Assembly: GCF_017573465.1 (NCBI RefSeq)
Contig: NZ_JAGEPF010000003.1
Span: 372,001 to 436,000, forward strand
DNA: 64,000 bases
Reading direction: 5' to 3'
DNA from: Actinomadura violacea
Lineage (GTDB): Bacteria > Actinomycetota > Actinomycetes > Streptosporangiales > Streptosporangiaceae
In this document: positions 26,909 to 36,118 of the stretch, piece by piece
Numbering within the stretch: the first letter of the stretch is position 1
How the letters are laid out: each line of letters begins with the position of its first letter
Program-made: the position numbers and the translations under genes
The notes under the pieces: model-generated
Database searches by the model: none
The model's input: the letters and a program-made list of their open reading frames with translations, nothing else
What the model was told of the DNA's origin: nothing

Positions 26909-27838
26909 GTGCAGATCGGGTTCGCGGTACCGGTGTCGGGGGCGTGGTCCACCCCGGCCAACCAGGTGCTGATCGCGCAGCGGGCCGAGGAGCTCGGCTA
27001 CCACTCCCTGTGGACGCTCCAGCGCGTCGTCAACCCGGCCGGCTCGGCCGACCAGACCTACCGCAACGTGCCCGACCCGCTCGTCACGCTGGCCTACCTC
27101 GCGGGCTACACCGGCCGGGTGCGGCTGGGCGTCGCCGTGGCGAACATGCCGTTCTACTCCCCCGCCATGCTCGCCAAGCAGGCGATCACCCTCGACCACG
27201 TCACCGGCGGCCGGCTCGACCTCGGGCTCGGCAACGGCTGGATGCCCGAGGAGTTCGCCGCGGTCGGCGCGTCCATGGACCGGCGCGGCGCCCGCGCCGA
27301 AGAGTTCCTCGCCGCGCTGCGCGCGATGTGGACGGGCGAGCCCGGCGAGGTCAGCGAGTTCCACGGCGAGTTCCACGACGTCCCGCCCGTCACCATGGAC
27401 CCGCGGCCGCTGCAGCGGCCCGAGCCGCCGATCCTGCTCGGCGGGGCGTCGGAGGGGGCGCTGCGCCGCGCCGGGCGGCTCGCCGCCGGCTGGGTCAGCT
27501 CCAGCCGCGCCGACCTGGCCGAGATCGGCCGCTCGATCCAGGTCGTCCGGGACGCCGCGGACGAGGCGGGCCGCGACTCGGCCGCGCTGCGGTTCGTGTG
27601 CCGGGGCGCGGTGCGGGTGCGCACCGAGGAGGCCGCGCCGCCCGAGGGCGGGCGGCGCCCGCTCACCGGCACCTACGAGCAGATCATCGCCGACTTCGCC
27701 GCACTGGAGGAGCAGGGCGTCACCGAGCTGTTCGTCGACCTGAACTTCGACCCGGAGCTGACCGGGCCGGACGCCGACCCGTGGGACTCGATGTACCTGG
27801 CCCGCGAGGCGCTGGAGGCGTTCGCCCCGCGTTCGTGA
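26909..27838 (+). CDS. LLM-class flavin/F420-dependent oxidoreductase
   Basis: 309 residues from GTG 26909, preceded by GAGGAGGAG. A luciferase-like TIM barrel: FAVPVSGAWSTPANQVLIAQ, RLGVAVANMPFYSPAMLAKQ, ITLDHVTGGRLDLGLGNGWM. The last segment is typical of F420-dependent members in actinomycetes. The substrate is unknown. It stands alone between the sugar operon and a convergent Lrp gene. The upstream TTGACGTTGTAAGG (26868-26881) looks like a promoter or a weak relative of the element at 15551. Confidence 0.88.
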   Translation: MQIGFAVPVSGAWSTPANQVLIAQRAEELGYHSLWTLQRVVNPAGSADQTYRNVPDPLVTLAYLAGYTGRVRLGVAVANMPFYSPAMLAKQAITLDHVTGGRLDLGLGNGWMPEEFAAVGASMDRRGARAEEFLAALRAMWTGEPGEVSEFHGEFHDVPPVTMDPRPLQRPEPPILLGGASEGALRRAGRLAAGWVSSSRADLAEIGRSIQVVRDAADEAGRDSAALRFVCRGAVRVRTEEAAPPEGGRRPLTGTYEQIIADFAALEEQGVTELFVDLNFDPELTGPDADPWDSMYLAREALEAFAPRS

Positions 27839-27875
27839 GCGCCGCGGCGCCGCGGCGGGGGCGCCGCGTGCCCGG

Positions 27876-28316
27876 TCACAGCGCCGGGCGGCGGCCCTCC
27901 CACGGGGTGCTGAGCACCACGGTGGTCCGGGTGGCGACGTTCGCCGCCGCCCGGATCTGCTGCAGCAGGTCCTCCAGCTCGTTGGGAGAGGCGACCCGGA
28001 CCTTCAGGATGTAGCTCTCGTCGCCCGCCACCGAGTGGCACGCCTCGATCGCCTCCAGGTGGGCCAGCCGGTCGGGCGCGTCGTCGGGCGCCGCCGGGTC
28101 GATCGGCTTGATCGACACGAACGCGGTGAGCGGCAGCCCGATCTGCCCGTTGTCGAGCTGGGCGGTGAAGCCCCGGATGACGCCGCGCTTCTGCAGCCGC
28201 CGCACCCGCTGGTGCACCGCCGACACCGACAGGCCCGTCCGCTTGGCCAGATCGGTGAAGCTCATCCGCCCGTCGTCGGCCAGCAGCGCCATGATCTGAC
28301 GATCGATCTCCTCCAC
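27876..28316 (-). CDS. Lrp/AsnC family transcriptional regulator
   Basis: 146 residues. N-terminal HTH (MSFTDLAKRTGLSVSAVHQR) and C-terminal RAM ligand domain (CHSVAGDESYILKVRVAS). Lrp proteins sense amino acids. GTG 28316 has no ribosome site, but TAGATT ends seven bases upstream, so the mRNA may be leaderless. No amino-acid gene is adjacent; the lysine genes at 2-15 kb are plausible but unproven targets. Confidence 0.9.
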   Translation of the reverse strand: MEEIDRQIMALLADDGRMSFTDLAKRTGLSVSAVHQRVRRLQKRGVIRGFTAQLDNGQIGLPLTAFVSIKPIDPAAPDDAPDRLAHLEAIEACHSVAGDESYILKVRVASPNELEDLLQQIRAAANVATRTTVVLSTPWEGRRPAL

Positions 28317-28424
28317 GCGGGAAATCTAGCGTGCCGCGGCGCGTGCACGTGACCCGGGCAGATCACAGATCAGTTCTAATCACCCGCACATGGGGCGGAC
28401 CGGTACCGTCCGGGCCCGCGGCGG

Positions 28425-29465
28425 TCACCGCCGGGAGCCGCGCAGCGCGCCGCAGCTGCCCCGCACCACCAGCTCCGTCGGCAGCAGCAGCGGCGCGCCC
28501 CGGCCGCGCCGGGCCCGGTCGCGCAGCAGCAGCTCGCAGGCCCGGTGGCCGATGTCGCGGCCCGGCCGCGCCACCGCCGTCAGCGGCGGGTCGCACAGCT
28601 CCGCCCACGCCACGTCGTCCACCATCGCGATCGACACGTCGGCGGGGACGCGCAGGTCCAGCTCGCGGGCCACCAGCACGGCGGCCTCGCCCAGCAGGTG
28701 GCCGGCGGCCAGCACGGCGGTCACGTCCGCGCGGCGCTGCAGCAGCCCCGCCGCGGCGGCGTACGCGGCGTCCCGCGCGGACCGCGCCGCGACGACCAGG
28801 TCCTCCTCCACCGGGACGCCGAGCCGGGCCAGCGCGTCGCGGAACGCCCGCTCCCGCACGCCGGGCCGCTCGCCGGGCGCGGCGCCGCCGAGGAAGGCGA
28901 TCCGCCGGTGCCCGAGCCCGGCGAGGTACTCCACCAGGGACCGGACGCCGCCGGCGTCGTCGGCGAGCACCGCGGGGATCTCCGGCAGCCCGGGCAGCAC
29001 CCGGTCGGCGAACACGACGCTGGAGCACACCCGGACGGCGGCGCGCCAGTCGGCCTCGTCACCGGCGGGCAGCGCGATGATGCCGTCCACCCGCTGCTCG
29101 ACGAGCCGGTCGACGATCTCCGCCTCCTGCGCGGGGTCCCCGCCGGACGCCTCCACGATGACGTGCCCGCCGAGCGTGCGGGCGCTGGCCAGCACGCCCG
29201 CGACCAGCTCGGCGTGGAAGGGGTCGGTGACGCCGGGCAGCACGAGGCCGATGCCGCCGCTGCGGCGCAGCTTGAGGCCGCGGCCGAGGGCGCTCGGCCG
29301 GTAGTCCAGCTCGGCGGCGGCGGCCAGCACCCGCTCTCGGGTCGCCGGGCTGACCGAGCCGCCGGAGAACACCCGGGACACCGTCGCGATCCCGACGCCC
29401 GCCGCGGCCGCCACGTCCTTGATCGTCGCCGACCGTCCGTCCGCCACCGGTGCCCGCCCCTCCAT
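28425..29465 (-). CDS. LacI family transcriptional regulator
   Basis: 346 residues. HTH and hinge: [20 protein letters not shown] with the hinge [13 protein letters not shown]. The periplasmic-binding-like sensor domain begins at [20 protein letters not shown]. It is divergent from the ATPase gene at 29596, and two LacI-type palindromes lie between them, so it most likely represses both genes and is released by a sugar. ATG 29465 is the first plausible start. Confidence 0.92.
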   Translation of the reverse strand: MEGRAPVADGRSATIKDVAAAAGVGIATVSRVFSGGSVSPATRERVLAAAAELDYRPSALGRGLKLRRSGGIGLVLPGVTDPFHAELVAGVLASARTLGGHVIVEASGGDPAQEAEIVDRLVEQRVDGIIALPAGDEADWRAAVRVCSSVVFADRVLPGLPEIPAVLADDAGGVRSLVEYLAGLGHRRIAFLGGAAPGERPGVRERAFRDALARLGVPVEEDLVVAARSARDAAYAAAAGLLQRRADVTAVLAAGHLLGEAAVLVARELDLRVPADVSIAMVDDVAWAELCDPPLTAVARPGRDIGHRACELLLRDRARRGRGAPLLLPTELVVRGSCGALRGSRR

Positions 29466-29502
29466 ATCCGCAGTTCTCCGACCTTATCCTGATCAACTCT
29501 CC

Positions 29503-29520
29503 CATGGAAACGATTCCATG
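29503..29520. promoter_or_regulatory. LacI-type operator 1
   Basis: CATGGAAACGATTCCATG: arms CATGGAA and TTCCATG with a central CG, 38 bases from the LacI start. The central CG is characteristic of LacI/GalR operators. Confidence 0.75.
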
Positions 29521-29569
29521 TTGTTTACTCCAGCCATTGAGCGAAAGCCCTGCTGGGGCAGGGTGCGAC

Positions 29570-29581
29570 GGAAACGTTTCC
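29570..29581. promoter_or_regulatory. LacI-type operator 2
   Basis: GGAAACGTTTCC is a perfect 12-base palindrome with central CG, 14 bases before the ATPase start. Binding here would block the ribosome site region, and together with operator 1 it could form a repression loop. Confidence 0.75.
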
Positions 29582-29595
29582 ACGAAGGGGCGGGG

Positions 29596-30846
29596 ATGGC
29601 CGAGATCAAGCTGGACCAGGTGGACAAGATCTACTCGGGCGGCGTCAAGGCGGTGGACGGCCTGGACCTGACCATCCAGGACGGCGAGTTCATGGTGCTG
29701 GTCGGGCCGTCCGGCTGCGGCAAGTCCACCGCGCTGCGGATGATCGCCGGCCTGGAGGAGATCAGCGGCGGCAAGATCTCCATCGGCGGCCAGGTCGTCA
29801 ACGACCTGGCTCCCAAGGACCGCGACATCGCGATGGTGTTCCAGAACTACGCGCTCTACCCGCACATGACCGTCGAGCAGAACCTGGCGTTCGGCCTGAA
29901 GCTGCGCGGCACGCCGAAGGCGGAGATCAAGCAGAAGGTGCGCGAGGCCGCCAAGATGCTCGGCCTCGAGCAGTTCCTGTCCCGCAAGCCCGCCGCCCTG
30001 TCCGGCGGCCAGCGCCAGCGCGTGGCGATGGGCCGCGCGATCGTCCGCGAGCCGCAGGCGTTCCTGATGGACGAGCCGCTGTCCAACCTGGACGCCAAGC
30101 TGCGCGTGTCCATGCGGGCCTCGCTGAGCCAGCTGCACGAGCGGCTCGGCGTCACCACCGTCTACGTCACCCACGACCAGATCGAGGCGATGACCCTCGG
30201 CTCGCGGGTGTGCGTGCTGCGCGAGGGCAAGCTGCAGCAGGTCGACACCCCGCAGCGGCTGTTCGACAACCCCGTCAACATGTTCGTCGCCGGGTTCATC
30301 GGCTCGCCCGCGATGAACTTCGTCTCCGCGCAGCTCGTCCAGGGCGACGGCGGCGCGCAGGTCTCCTTCGCCGGCTTCACGCTGCCGGTGCCGGACGCGA
30401 TCCTCGACGACCGGCCCGCGCTGCGCGACTACCTCGGCCGCGAGGTGATCCTCGGCATCCGCCCGTCGGACTTCGAGGACGCCGCGCACGCCAACCCCGA
30501 CTGGGCGCCGATGTCGGTGAAGAGCAGCGTCACCGAGGAGCTCGGCAGCGAGATCAACGTCATCTTCACCATCGACGCCCCGCCGGTCGAGCACAAGGAC
30601 ACCGCCGACCTCGCCGAGGACGCCGCCGAGGGCGACGCCGACATGGCGATCCCGCTGGTGGACAACAAGGCGCTGTGGACCGCCCGCGTCAACTCCCGCT
30701 CGCACGTGCGGCCCGGGCAGGACATCGACCTGGCCGTGGACACCCGGCGGCTGCAGTTCTTCGACCCGGCCAGCGGCCTCGCGATCGGCCACCCGGACGC
30801 CGCGGCCGCCGTCGTGCCGGACCTGACGAAGAAGAGCGACGACTGA
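29596..30846 (+). CDS. ugpC: Sugar ABC transporter ATPase (UgpC/MsiK type), unlinked to permeases
   Basis: 416 residues from ATG 29596. Walker [10 protein letters not shown], signature [15 protein letters not shown], Walker [13 protein letters not shown], then a C-terminal regulatory TOBE-type domain (about 240-416) with an acidic insertion near 340-365. It has no SBP or permease genes beside it in its own transcription unit and is under a LacI-type control region. In streptomycetes a shared ATPase, MsiK, powers several sugar importers; this gene may do the same for the ATPase-less systems at 21414 and 62341 (inference). Confidence 0.92.
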   Translation: MAEIKLDQVDKIYSGGVKAVDGLDLTIQDGEFMVLVGPSGCGKSTALRMIAGLEEISGGKISIGGQVVNDLAPKDRDIAMVFQNYALYPHMTVEQNLAFGLKLRGTPKAEIKQKVREAAKMLGLEQFLSRKPAALSGGQRQRVAMGRAIVREPQAFLMDEPLSNLDAKLRVSMRASLSQLHERLGVTTVYVTHDQIEAMTLGSRVCVLREGKLQQVDTPQRLFDNPVNMFVAGFIGSPAMNFVSAQLVQGDGGAQVSFAGFTLPVPDAILDDRPALRDYLGREVILGIRPSDFEDAAHANPDWAPMSVKSSVTEELGSEINVIFTIDAPPVEHKDTADLAEDAAEGDADMAIPLVDNKALWTARVNSRSHVRPGQDIDLAVDTRRLQFFDPASGLAIGHPDAAAAVVPDLTKKSDD

Positions 30847-30859
30847 CCGGACCGTCCGC

Positions 30860-30911
30860 GGATGTGAGAAGGCCCGTGCGGGGCGCGCCCCGCACGGGCC
30901 TTCTCACATCC
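30860..30911. terminator. Bidirectional terminator, 26-bp perfect inverted repeat
   Basis: Bases 30860-30885 are exactly complementary to 30886-30911 (start GGATGTGAGAAGG, end CCTTCTCACATCC), with no unpaired centre beyond what loop closure needs. It lies between two convergent genes, 13 bases after one stop and 10 after the other. Confidence 0.9.
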
Positions 30912-30921
30912 TTTGATCGGG

Positions 30922-31920
30922 CTACTTCACCGAGCCGGCGAGGACGCCCTGGACGAAGTAGCGCTGGAAGGCGAAGAACACGACCAGCGGCACCAGCAGC
31001 GACAGGAACGCGCCCGGCGCGAGGATGTCGATGTTGCCGGTGAACTGGCGCATCTGCGACTGCAGCCACTTGGTCATCGGCTGCGCGCCGGTGTTGGCGA
31101 ACACCAGCGCGACCAGCAGGTCGTTCCACACCCACAGGAACTGGAAGATGCCGAGCGAGGCGATCGCCGGGCCGCCCAGCGGGAAGATCACCCGCCGGAA
31201 GATCGTCCACTCCGAGCCGCCGTCCATCCGCGCCGCCTCCAGCAGATCCCGGGGGATCGCGGCGAAGAAGTTGCGCAGCAGGAAGATCGCGAACGGCAGG
31301 CCGAACGCGACGTGGAACAGCACCACGCCGGTGATCGACCCGTACATCTTGAACCCGCCGATGTCGATGTTCCCGTAGAGCTTGGCGACCGGCAGCAGCG
31401 CGACCTGCACCGGCACCACCAGCAGCGCGACGACGATCAGGAACAGCCAGTCGCGGCCGGGGAACTCCAGCCACGCGAACGCGTACGCCGCCAGCGACGC
31501 GATCGCGACCACCAGCACCGTCGCCGGCACCGTGATCAGCACGGTGTTCCAGAACGAGTCGACGAAGTCGGGCTTGTCCAGCAGCGAGCTGTAGGCGCTG
31601 GTCGTGATCTGCGACGGGTGGGAGAAGATCTTCCACCAGCCGCCGGCGCCGTTGTCCTCGGTGGAGCGCAGCGACTCCACGAACAGGCCGAACGTCGGCA
31701 CCAGCCAGAACAGCGCGACCAGCACCAGCAGCACCTGCACGACGGTGCCGCCGGCCCGGCCCACCAGGCGGGACGCCACGCTCCGGCGCGGCGCGCCGGC
31801 CGCCCCGTTCGCCGCGCCGTCCTTGCCCGGCGCGGCGGCCACGGCCGCGGTGCCGGTTCCGGTGCCGCCGTCGTCCGGCGCGCCGTCGGGGGTGACGTCA
31901 GTGCCGTCCGCGGTGCTCAT
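30922..31920 (-). CDS. Sugar ABC transporter permease (MalG type)
   Basis: 332 residues. A disordered N-terminal tail of about 50 residues rich in Gly/Ala/Thr precedes the first membrane segment (VVQVLLVLVALFWLVPTFGL). The EAA loop reads LLEAARMDGGSEWTIFRRVI. ATG 31920 overlaps the upstream permease stop (ATGA). Last gene of a four-gene ABC operon (ATPase, SBP, permease, permease). Confidence 0.92.
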   Translation of the reverse strand: MSTADGTDVTPDGAPDDGGTGTGTAAVAAAPGKDGAANGAAGAPRRSVASRLVGRAGGTVVQVLLVLVALFWLVPTFGLFVESLRSTEDNGAGGWWKIFSHPSQITTSAYSSLLDKPDFVDSFWNTVLITVPATVLVVAIASLAAYAFAWLEFPGRDWLFLIVVALLVVPVQVALLPVAKLYGNIDIGGFKMYGSITGVVLFHVAFGLPFAIFLLRNFFAAIPRDLLEAARMDGGSEWTIFRRVIFPLGGPAIASLGIFQFLWVWNDLLVALVFANTGAQPMTKWLQSQMRQFTGNIDILAPGAFLSLLVPLVVFFAFQRYFVQGVLAGSVK

Positions 31921-33296
31921 TTCCGCTCCTGCCGCAGTCGCCGGATGTTGAACAGCATGGCGGGCAGCACCAGCAGGAACAGCAGCACCGCGATCGCGCT
32001 GCCGGAGCCGGGGTCGTTGCCGCCGCCGAACGACTTGGTCCACATCTCCAGCGCCAGCACGTTGGCGTTCGGATCGCCGCCGCCGATGATGAACACCAGG
32101 TCGAAGACCTTCAGCACGTTGATGACGAGCGTGACCAGCACGACGACCAGCACCGGCGCGAGCAGCGGGATCGTCACCCGCCGGAACACCTGCCACTCGG
32201 TCGCGCCGTCCACCCGGGCCGCCTCCAGCGCGTCGCGCGGGATCGCGGCCAGGCCCGCGGCGATCAGCACCATCGCGAACCCGGACCACACCCACAGGTA
32301 CGACCCGATGATCGCCGGGGTGATCAGGGTGGTGCCGAGCCATTCGGCGCCGCCGTAGGAGGCGGTGAAGTTGCCCTTCGGCAGCCGCAGCGTCACCGCG
32401 CCCGACGGCACCTTCTTCAGCGTGAACGTGCCGTCCTTGCCGGTGGTGGCCTTCGCGACGACCTTCCCGCCGCGCAGCGCCTCCACCTTGATGCCGGGCA
32501 GGCCGGCCTCGCCGGCGTTCGGCTTGTTCTGCTCGCCGCCGCCGCCCTTGGTGAAGTCGAACCAGACCGTCCCGGTCACCTGCCCGGCCTTCGCGGCCGG
32601 CGGCTGCGCGGCCGGCTTGGCGTCCTTCGGCAGGTACTCGGGCTTGACCTTCACCAGCGGCAGCAGCGCGGTCTGCCCCGCCGACACCGGAGCCGACCCG
32701 AGCACCGCGCCGCCCTGCTCGTGGACGAGCTGGTCGCCGCCGGTGCGCGGGCCCGCGCCCGGATAGGTGGTGCCGGACTTGAAGGTGTCGTGGATCGCGA
32801 CCAGCGCCGCGTTCGCCACGCCCTGGTCGGGGTCCTGCTGGTAGACCAGCCGGAAGATGACGCCGGAGGCGAGGAACGAGATCGCCATCGGCATGAACAC
32901 GACGAGCTTGAACGCCGTCGCCCACCGGATCCGCTCGGTGAGGACGGCGAAGAACAGCCCGACGATGGTGACGAGCGTGGGCGCGACCACCACCCACACC
33001 ACGGTGTTGCGCACCGCGACGAGGTCGTCGTGCCCCTGGAACACCCCGGTGTAGTTGTCGAAGCCGACGAACGAGCCGCCCGAGGCGTCGAAGAAGCTGC
33101 GGATCACCGAGTACACGATCGGGTACACGACCAGGAACCCGAGCAGCAGCAGCGCGGGCAGCAGGAACAGCAGCGCCAGCCAGGACGGCGGCGTCAGCCG
33201 CTCCCGGGCGCCGCGCCGGGGCGCGGCCGGGCCGGTGACGGCGGCGGCGCCGCCGGCCGTCGCGGCCGGCGGCACCCCCTCATGCGTGGGCTTCAT
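31917..33296 (-). CDS. Sugar ABC transporter permease with large extracytoplasmic insertion
   Basis: 459 residues, about 150 more than a normal MalF-type permease. After membrane segments LLFLLPALLLLGFLVVYPIV and the following ones, an inserted region at about 165-315 contains a Pro/Ala/Lys linker and a beta-rich domain (GLPGIKVEALRGGKVVAKAT, TGKDGTFTLKKVPSG) that resembles CarboxypepD_reg/Cna-B-type Ig-like folds. The permease then resumes with TTLITPAIIGSYLWVWSGFA and the EAA loop ALEAARVDGATEWQVFRRV. It should lie outside the membrane, where it may dock the binding protein or wall glycans. The MalF P2 loop is a functional analogue but not obviously the same fold. Confidence 0.88.
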   Translation of the reverse strand: MKPTHEGVPPAATAGGAAAVTGPAAPRRGARERLTPPSWLALLFLLPALLLLGFLVVYPIVYSVIRSFFDASGGSFVGFDNYTGVFQGHDDLVAVRNTVVWVVVAPTLVTIVGLFFAVLTERIRWATAFKLVVFMPMAISFLASGVIFRLVYQQDPDQGVANAALVAIHDTFKSGTTYPGAGPRTGGDQLVHEQGGAVLGSAPVSAGQTALLPLVKVKPEYLPKDAKPAAQPPAAKAGQVTGTVWFDFTKGGGGEQNKPNAGEAGLPGIKVEALRGGKVVAKATTGKDGTFTLKKVPSGAVTLRLPKGNFTASYGGAEWLGTTLITPAIIGSYLWVWSGFAMVLIAAGLAAIPRDALEAARVDGATEWQVFRRVTIPLLAPVLVVVLVTLVINVLKVFDLVFIIGGGDPNANVLALEMWTKSFGGGNDPGSGSAIAVLLFLLVLPAMLFNIRRLRQERK

Positions 33297-33314
33297 CCGG
33301 GGTCGTCAGCTCCC

Positions 33315-34661
33315 CTACTTGAAGGCCTTGGCGGCCGCGGCCTCCAGCGTGGCCTGCGTCCCCTTGACGTCGGTGGGCTTGCTCACGAACTGGCGCAGCG
33401 CCTCCCACTCGCCGGCGCCCGGCGTCGCGCCGAACGCGGCGGGCGCGAGGTCCGACATGTCGTAGCGGGCGCTGTCGCCGGCCTGCTGCATCTGCTGGAT
33501 CAGCTGCTTGGCGATCGGGTCGGAGTAGGCGTCCGGCGACACCGCCTTGTTGGGCGTGAGGTAGCCGCCGAGCCCGGCCCAGACCTTCCCGGCCTCCGGG
33601 GAGGCGAGGAACTTCATCAGCGCCTGCGCGCCCTTGCCGTCCTTCATCGCGACCGCGACGTCGCCGCCGATGACCGCCGGGGCGGTGTCGCCGGCCTTCG
33701 GGAAGGCGAACACCTTGGCGTCGGTGCCGACCTTGGCCTTGGTGGTGGCGATGTTCGCCGCGGCGAAGTCGCCGCCGTAGGCCATCGCGGCCTTGTTCTG
33801 GCCGAACACCTGCGTGATCGACTCGTCGAACTTGGTCTTGGTCGCGGTGGCGACGCCGCCGTTGAGGAACTGCGGCTTGCCCCAGATCTCGGCGAGCGTC
33901 TGCAGCGCCTTGGCGACCGTCGGGTCGGTCCACTTGATCTCGTGCTTGGCCAGCTTGTCGTAGTTGTCCGGGCCGGCCTGCGAGAGGTAGACGTTCTCGA
34001 ACCAGTCGGTCAGGGTCCAGGAGTCCTGCGGGCCGGCGGCCAGCGTGAACGGGGTGGTGCCCGAGTCCTGCAGGGTGCCGGCGTCCTTCACCAGGTCCGC
34101 CCAGGCGGCCGGCGGCTGCTGCACGCCCGCGTCGGAGAACGCCTGCGGCCGGTACCAGATGATCGACTTGTAGGCCGCCTTGGCGATCACGCCGTAGGTC
34201 TTGCCCTGGTAGGAGCCGAGGTCCTTCCAGTACGGCGAGAAGTTCTGCGACACCTCCGACACCACGTCGGGCTCCAGCGGCTTCAGCTGGCCCTTGGCGG
34301 CGTACTGCTGCATCAGGCCCGGCTGCGGCAGGATCGCCACGTCCGGCGGGTTGTGCGCGGCGAGCTTCGGCCCGAGGTAGGCGTCGGTGTTCTCACCGGT
34401 CGAGGCGTACTGGACGGTCGCGCCCGTCTGCTTCTCGAACGCCTGCAGGACCTTGCGGAAGTTGGTCTCCTCCGTCCCGGTCCACTTGGCGGCCACCGAG
34501 ACGGTGACGCCCTTCAGCTCCGTCCCCCCGGCCGAGGTCTTCGAGCCGCCGCCCTTGTCGTCGTCGCCACCGCCGCACGCGGCCGCGGCCGACAGCAGCA
34601 GTCCCGCCGCGACGGCGGCGCCCACCGCCCGGCGGCTCGTCACGCCTCTGCTGACCCTCAT
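33315..34661 (-). CDS. Sugar ABC transporter substrate-binding lipoprotein
   Basis: 448 residues with the signal peptide and lipobox SAAAAC, then a Gly/Asp/Lys linker. The binding domain includes VSVAAKWTGTEETNFRKVLQ, NPPDVAILPQPGLM and FTLAAGPQDSWTLTDWFENV, as in alpha-glucoside-type (AglE-like) binding proteins. ATG 34661 overlaps the stop of the ATPase gene (ATGA). The ligand is probably an alpha-glucoside or maltodextrin, supported weakly by the CTTG/CAAG palindromes upstream of the operon. Confidence 0.9.
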   Translation of the reverse strand: MRVSRGVTSRRAVGAAVAAGLLLSAAAACGGGDDDKGGGSKTSAGGTELKGVTVSVAAKWTGTEETNFRKVLQAFEKQTGATVQYASTGENTDAYLGPKLAAHNPPDVAILPQPGLMQQYAAKGQLKPLEPDVVSEVSQNFSPYWKDLGSYQGKTYGVIAKAAYKSIIWYRPQAFSDAGVQQPPAAWADLVKDAGTLQDSGTTPFTLAAGPQDSWTLTDWFENVYLSQAGPDNYDKLAKHEIKWTDPTVAKALQTLAEIWGKPQFLNGGVATATKTKFDESITQVFGQNKAAMAYGGDFAAANIATTKAKVGTDAKVFAFPKAGDTAPAVIGGDVAVAMKDGKGAQALMKFLASPEAGKVWAGLGGYLTPNKAVSPDAYSDPIAKQLIQQMQQAGDSARYDMSDLAPAAFGATPGAGEWEALRQFVSKPTDVKGTQATLEAAAAKAFK

Positions 34662-35887
34662 CCCTCATCCTTCCTGAGCGGACCCGCCGCGGCCGATCCC
34701 CAGATCGACGCGCCGGACTCGATATCGAAGAAGTGCAGACGACCGGTGTCGACGCGGATCGCCACCGGGTCGCCCACCTTCACGCGGGTGCGGGGGCTGA
34801 ACCTCGCGACGAGGTCCGTGCGGGGGCGCTCCATGTGCCCCAGCACGTCGGTCCCCGCGTCGCGGGCGAGCTCCTTGGTGTCCTCGGTGACGACCTGGGC
34901 GGCCTCGACCGCGAAATGGACCAGCACGTCCGAGCCCATCGCCTCCACGAGGTCGGCGGTGGAGGTCAGCCCGGACCCTTCGGGCGCGTCCACGAGCTCG
35001 GAGTCCTCCATGTCCTCGGGACGGATGCCGACGACGACGTCCCGCCCGAGGTAGGACGCGAGGCCGGGGCGCTCGTGCAGCGCCGCGGCCGGCAGCGTCA
35101 GGGTCTGGCCGCCGATCTCCAGGCGCGGGTTCGCCGCGTCCCCGGACAGCGTGCCGTGCAGCAGGTTCATGGCGGGTGAGCCGATGAAGCCGGCGACGAA
35201 CAGGTTCGCCGGCCGGTCGTAGAGCTCCTGCGGCGGTGCCACCTGCTGGAGCTGGCCCTTCTTCATCACCGCGACCCGGTCGCCGAGCGTCATCGCCTCG
35301 GTCTGGTCGTGCGTGACGTAGATCGTGGTGACGCCGAGGTCGCGCTGGATGCGGGCGATCTCCGCGCGCATCTGGACGCGCAGCTTGGCGTCGAGGTTGG
35401 ACAGCGGCTCGTCCATCAGGAACGCCTGCGGCTCGCGGACGATCGCGCGGCCCATCGCGACCCGCTGCCGCTGGCCGCCCGACAGGTTGCGCGGCTTGCG
35501 GTCCAGGTGGTCGGTGAGGCCGAGGATCTGCGCGGCGTGGTCGACCTTCTCGCGGATCTCCCGCTTCGGCATCTTGCGCAGCGACAGCCCGAACCCGATG
35601 TTGTCGCGCACCGACAGGTGCGGGTAGAGCGCGTAGCTCTGGAAGACCATGGCGACGTCGCGGTCGCGGGCGGGGACCCGGTTGACGGCGCGGCCGCCGA
35701 TCGTGACGGTGCCCTCGGAGATGTCCTCCAGGCCGGCGACCATCCGCAGCGCGGTGGTCTTGCCGCAGCCGGACGGCCCGACCAGCACCAGGAACTCGCC
35801 GTCGGCGATGCTGAGGTTCAGGTCGGTCACGGCCCGCGTCCCGTCGGGATAGACCTTCCCGACGCTGGTCAGGTCGACCTCTGCCAC
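34658..35887 (-). CDS. ugpC: Sugar ABC transporter ATPase (UgpC/MalK type)
   Basis: 409 residues. Walker A GPSGCGKTT, signature [15 protein letters not shown], Walker [13 protein letters not shown] and a C-terminal TOBE-type domain. I chose GTG 35887 because AGAGGAG lies five bases upstream; the ATG at 35908 lacks one. First gene of the complete ABC operon 35887 to 30922. It is closely similar in architecture to the orphan ATPase at 29596, so the two may be interchangeable. Confidence 0.92.
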   Translation of the reverse strand: MAEVDLTSVGKVYPDGTRAVTDLNLSIADGEFLVLVGPSGCGKTTALRMVAGLEDISEGTVTIGGRAVNRVPARDRDVAMVFQSYALYPHLSVRDNIGFGLSLRKMPKREIREKVDHAAQILGLTDHLDRKPRNLSGGQRQRVAMGRAIVREPQAFLMDEPLSNLDAKLRVQMRAEIARIQRDLGVTTIYVTHDQTEAMTLGDRVAVMKKGQLQQVAPPQELYDRPANLFVAGFIGSPAMNLLHGTLSGDAANPRLEIGGQTLTLPAAALHERPGLASYLGRDVVVGIRPEDMEDSELVDAPEGSGLTSTADLVEAMGSDVLVHFAVEAAQVVTEDTKELARDAGTDVLGHMERPRTDLVARFSPRTRVKVGDPVAIRVDTGRLHFFDIESGASIWGSAAAGPLRKDEG

Positions 35888-35899
35888 GGCGTCTCCTCT

Positions 35900-35936
35900 G
35901 CTTGACAAGCACTACCCCGGCGTAACTTGAAACAAG
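35900..35936. promoter_or_regulatory. Paired CTTG/CAAG palindromes upstream of the ABC operon
   Basis: GCTTGACAAGC at 35900-35910 and CTTGAAACAAG at 35926-35936. Both have CTTG and CAAG arms, as in operators of MalR/AglR-type LacI regulators of maltose and alpha-glucoside genes in streptomycetes. They sit directly upstream of the ribosome site of the ATPase gene. Confidence 0.6.
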
Positions 35937-36010
35937 GTGGTACAGGGCGGGAAGGCCGGACCGCAATACGCGCGGCACCGGCTGGCGCATTTAGTACAGA
36001 GATCGTTACC

Positions 36011-36032
36011 GACCCGTTTCCGGGTCATTTTT
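36011..36032 (+). terminator. Hairpin with T tract, plus orientation
   Basis: GACCCG-TTTC-CGGGTC (36011-36026) followed by ATTTTT. It has the form of an intrinsic terminator for plus-strand transcription, although both flanking genes lie on the minus strand. It may block antisense transcription. Confidence 0.5.
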
Positions 36033-36118
36033 CGCCGACCGAAAACAAGCGGAAGGCGCGGACGAAAAACGCCCACGCCTTCGCGCCCTTATGCCCCGGA
36101 GGCCCGGGGGCCGGATGT

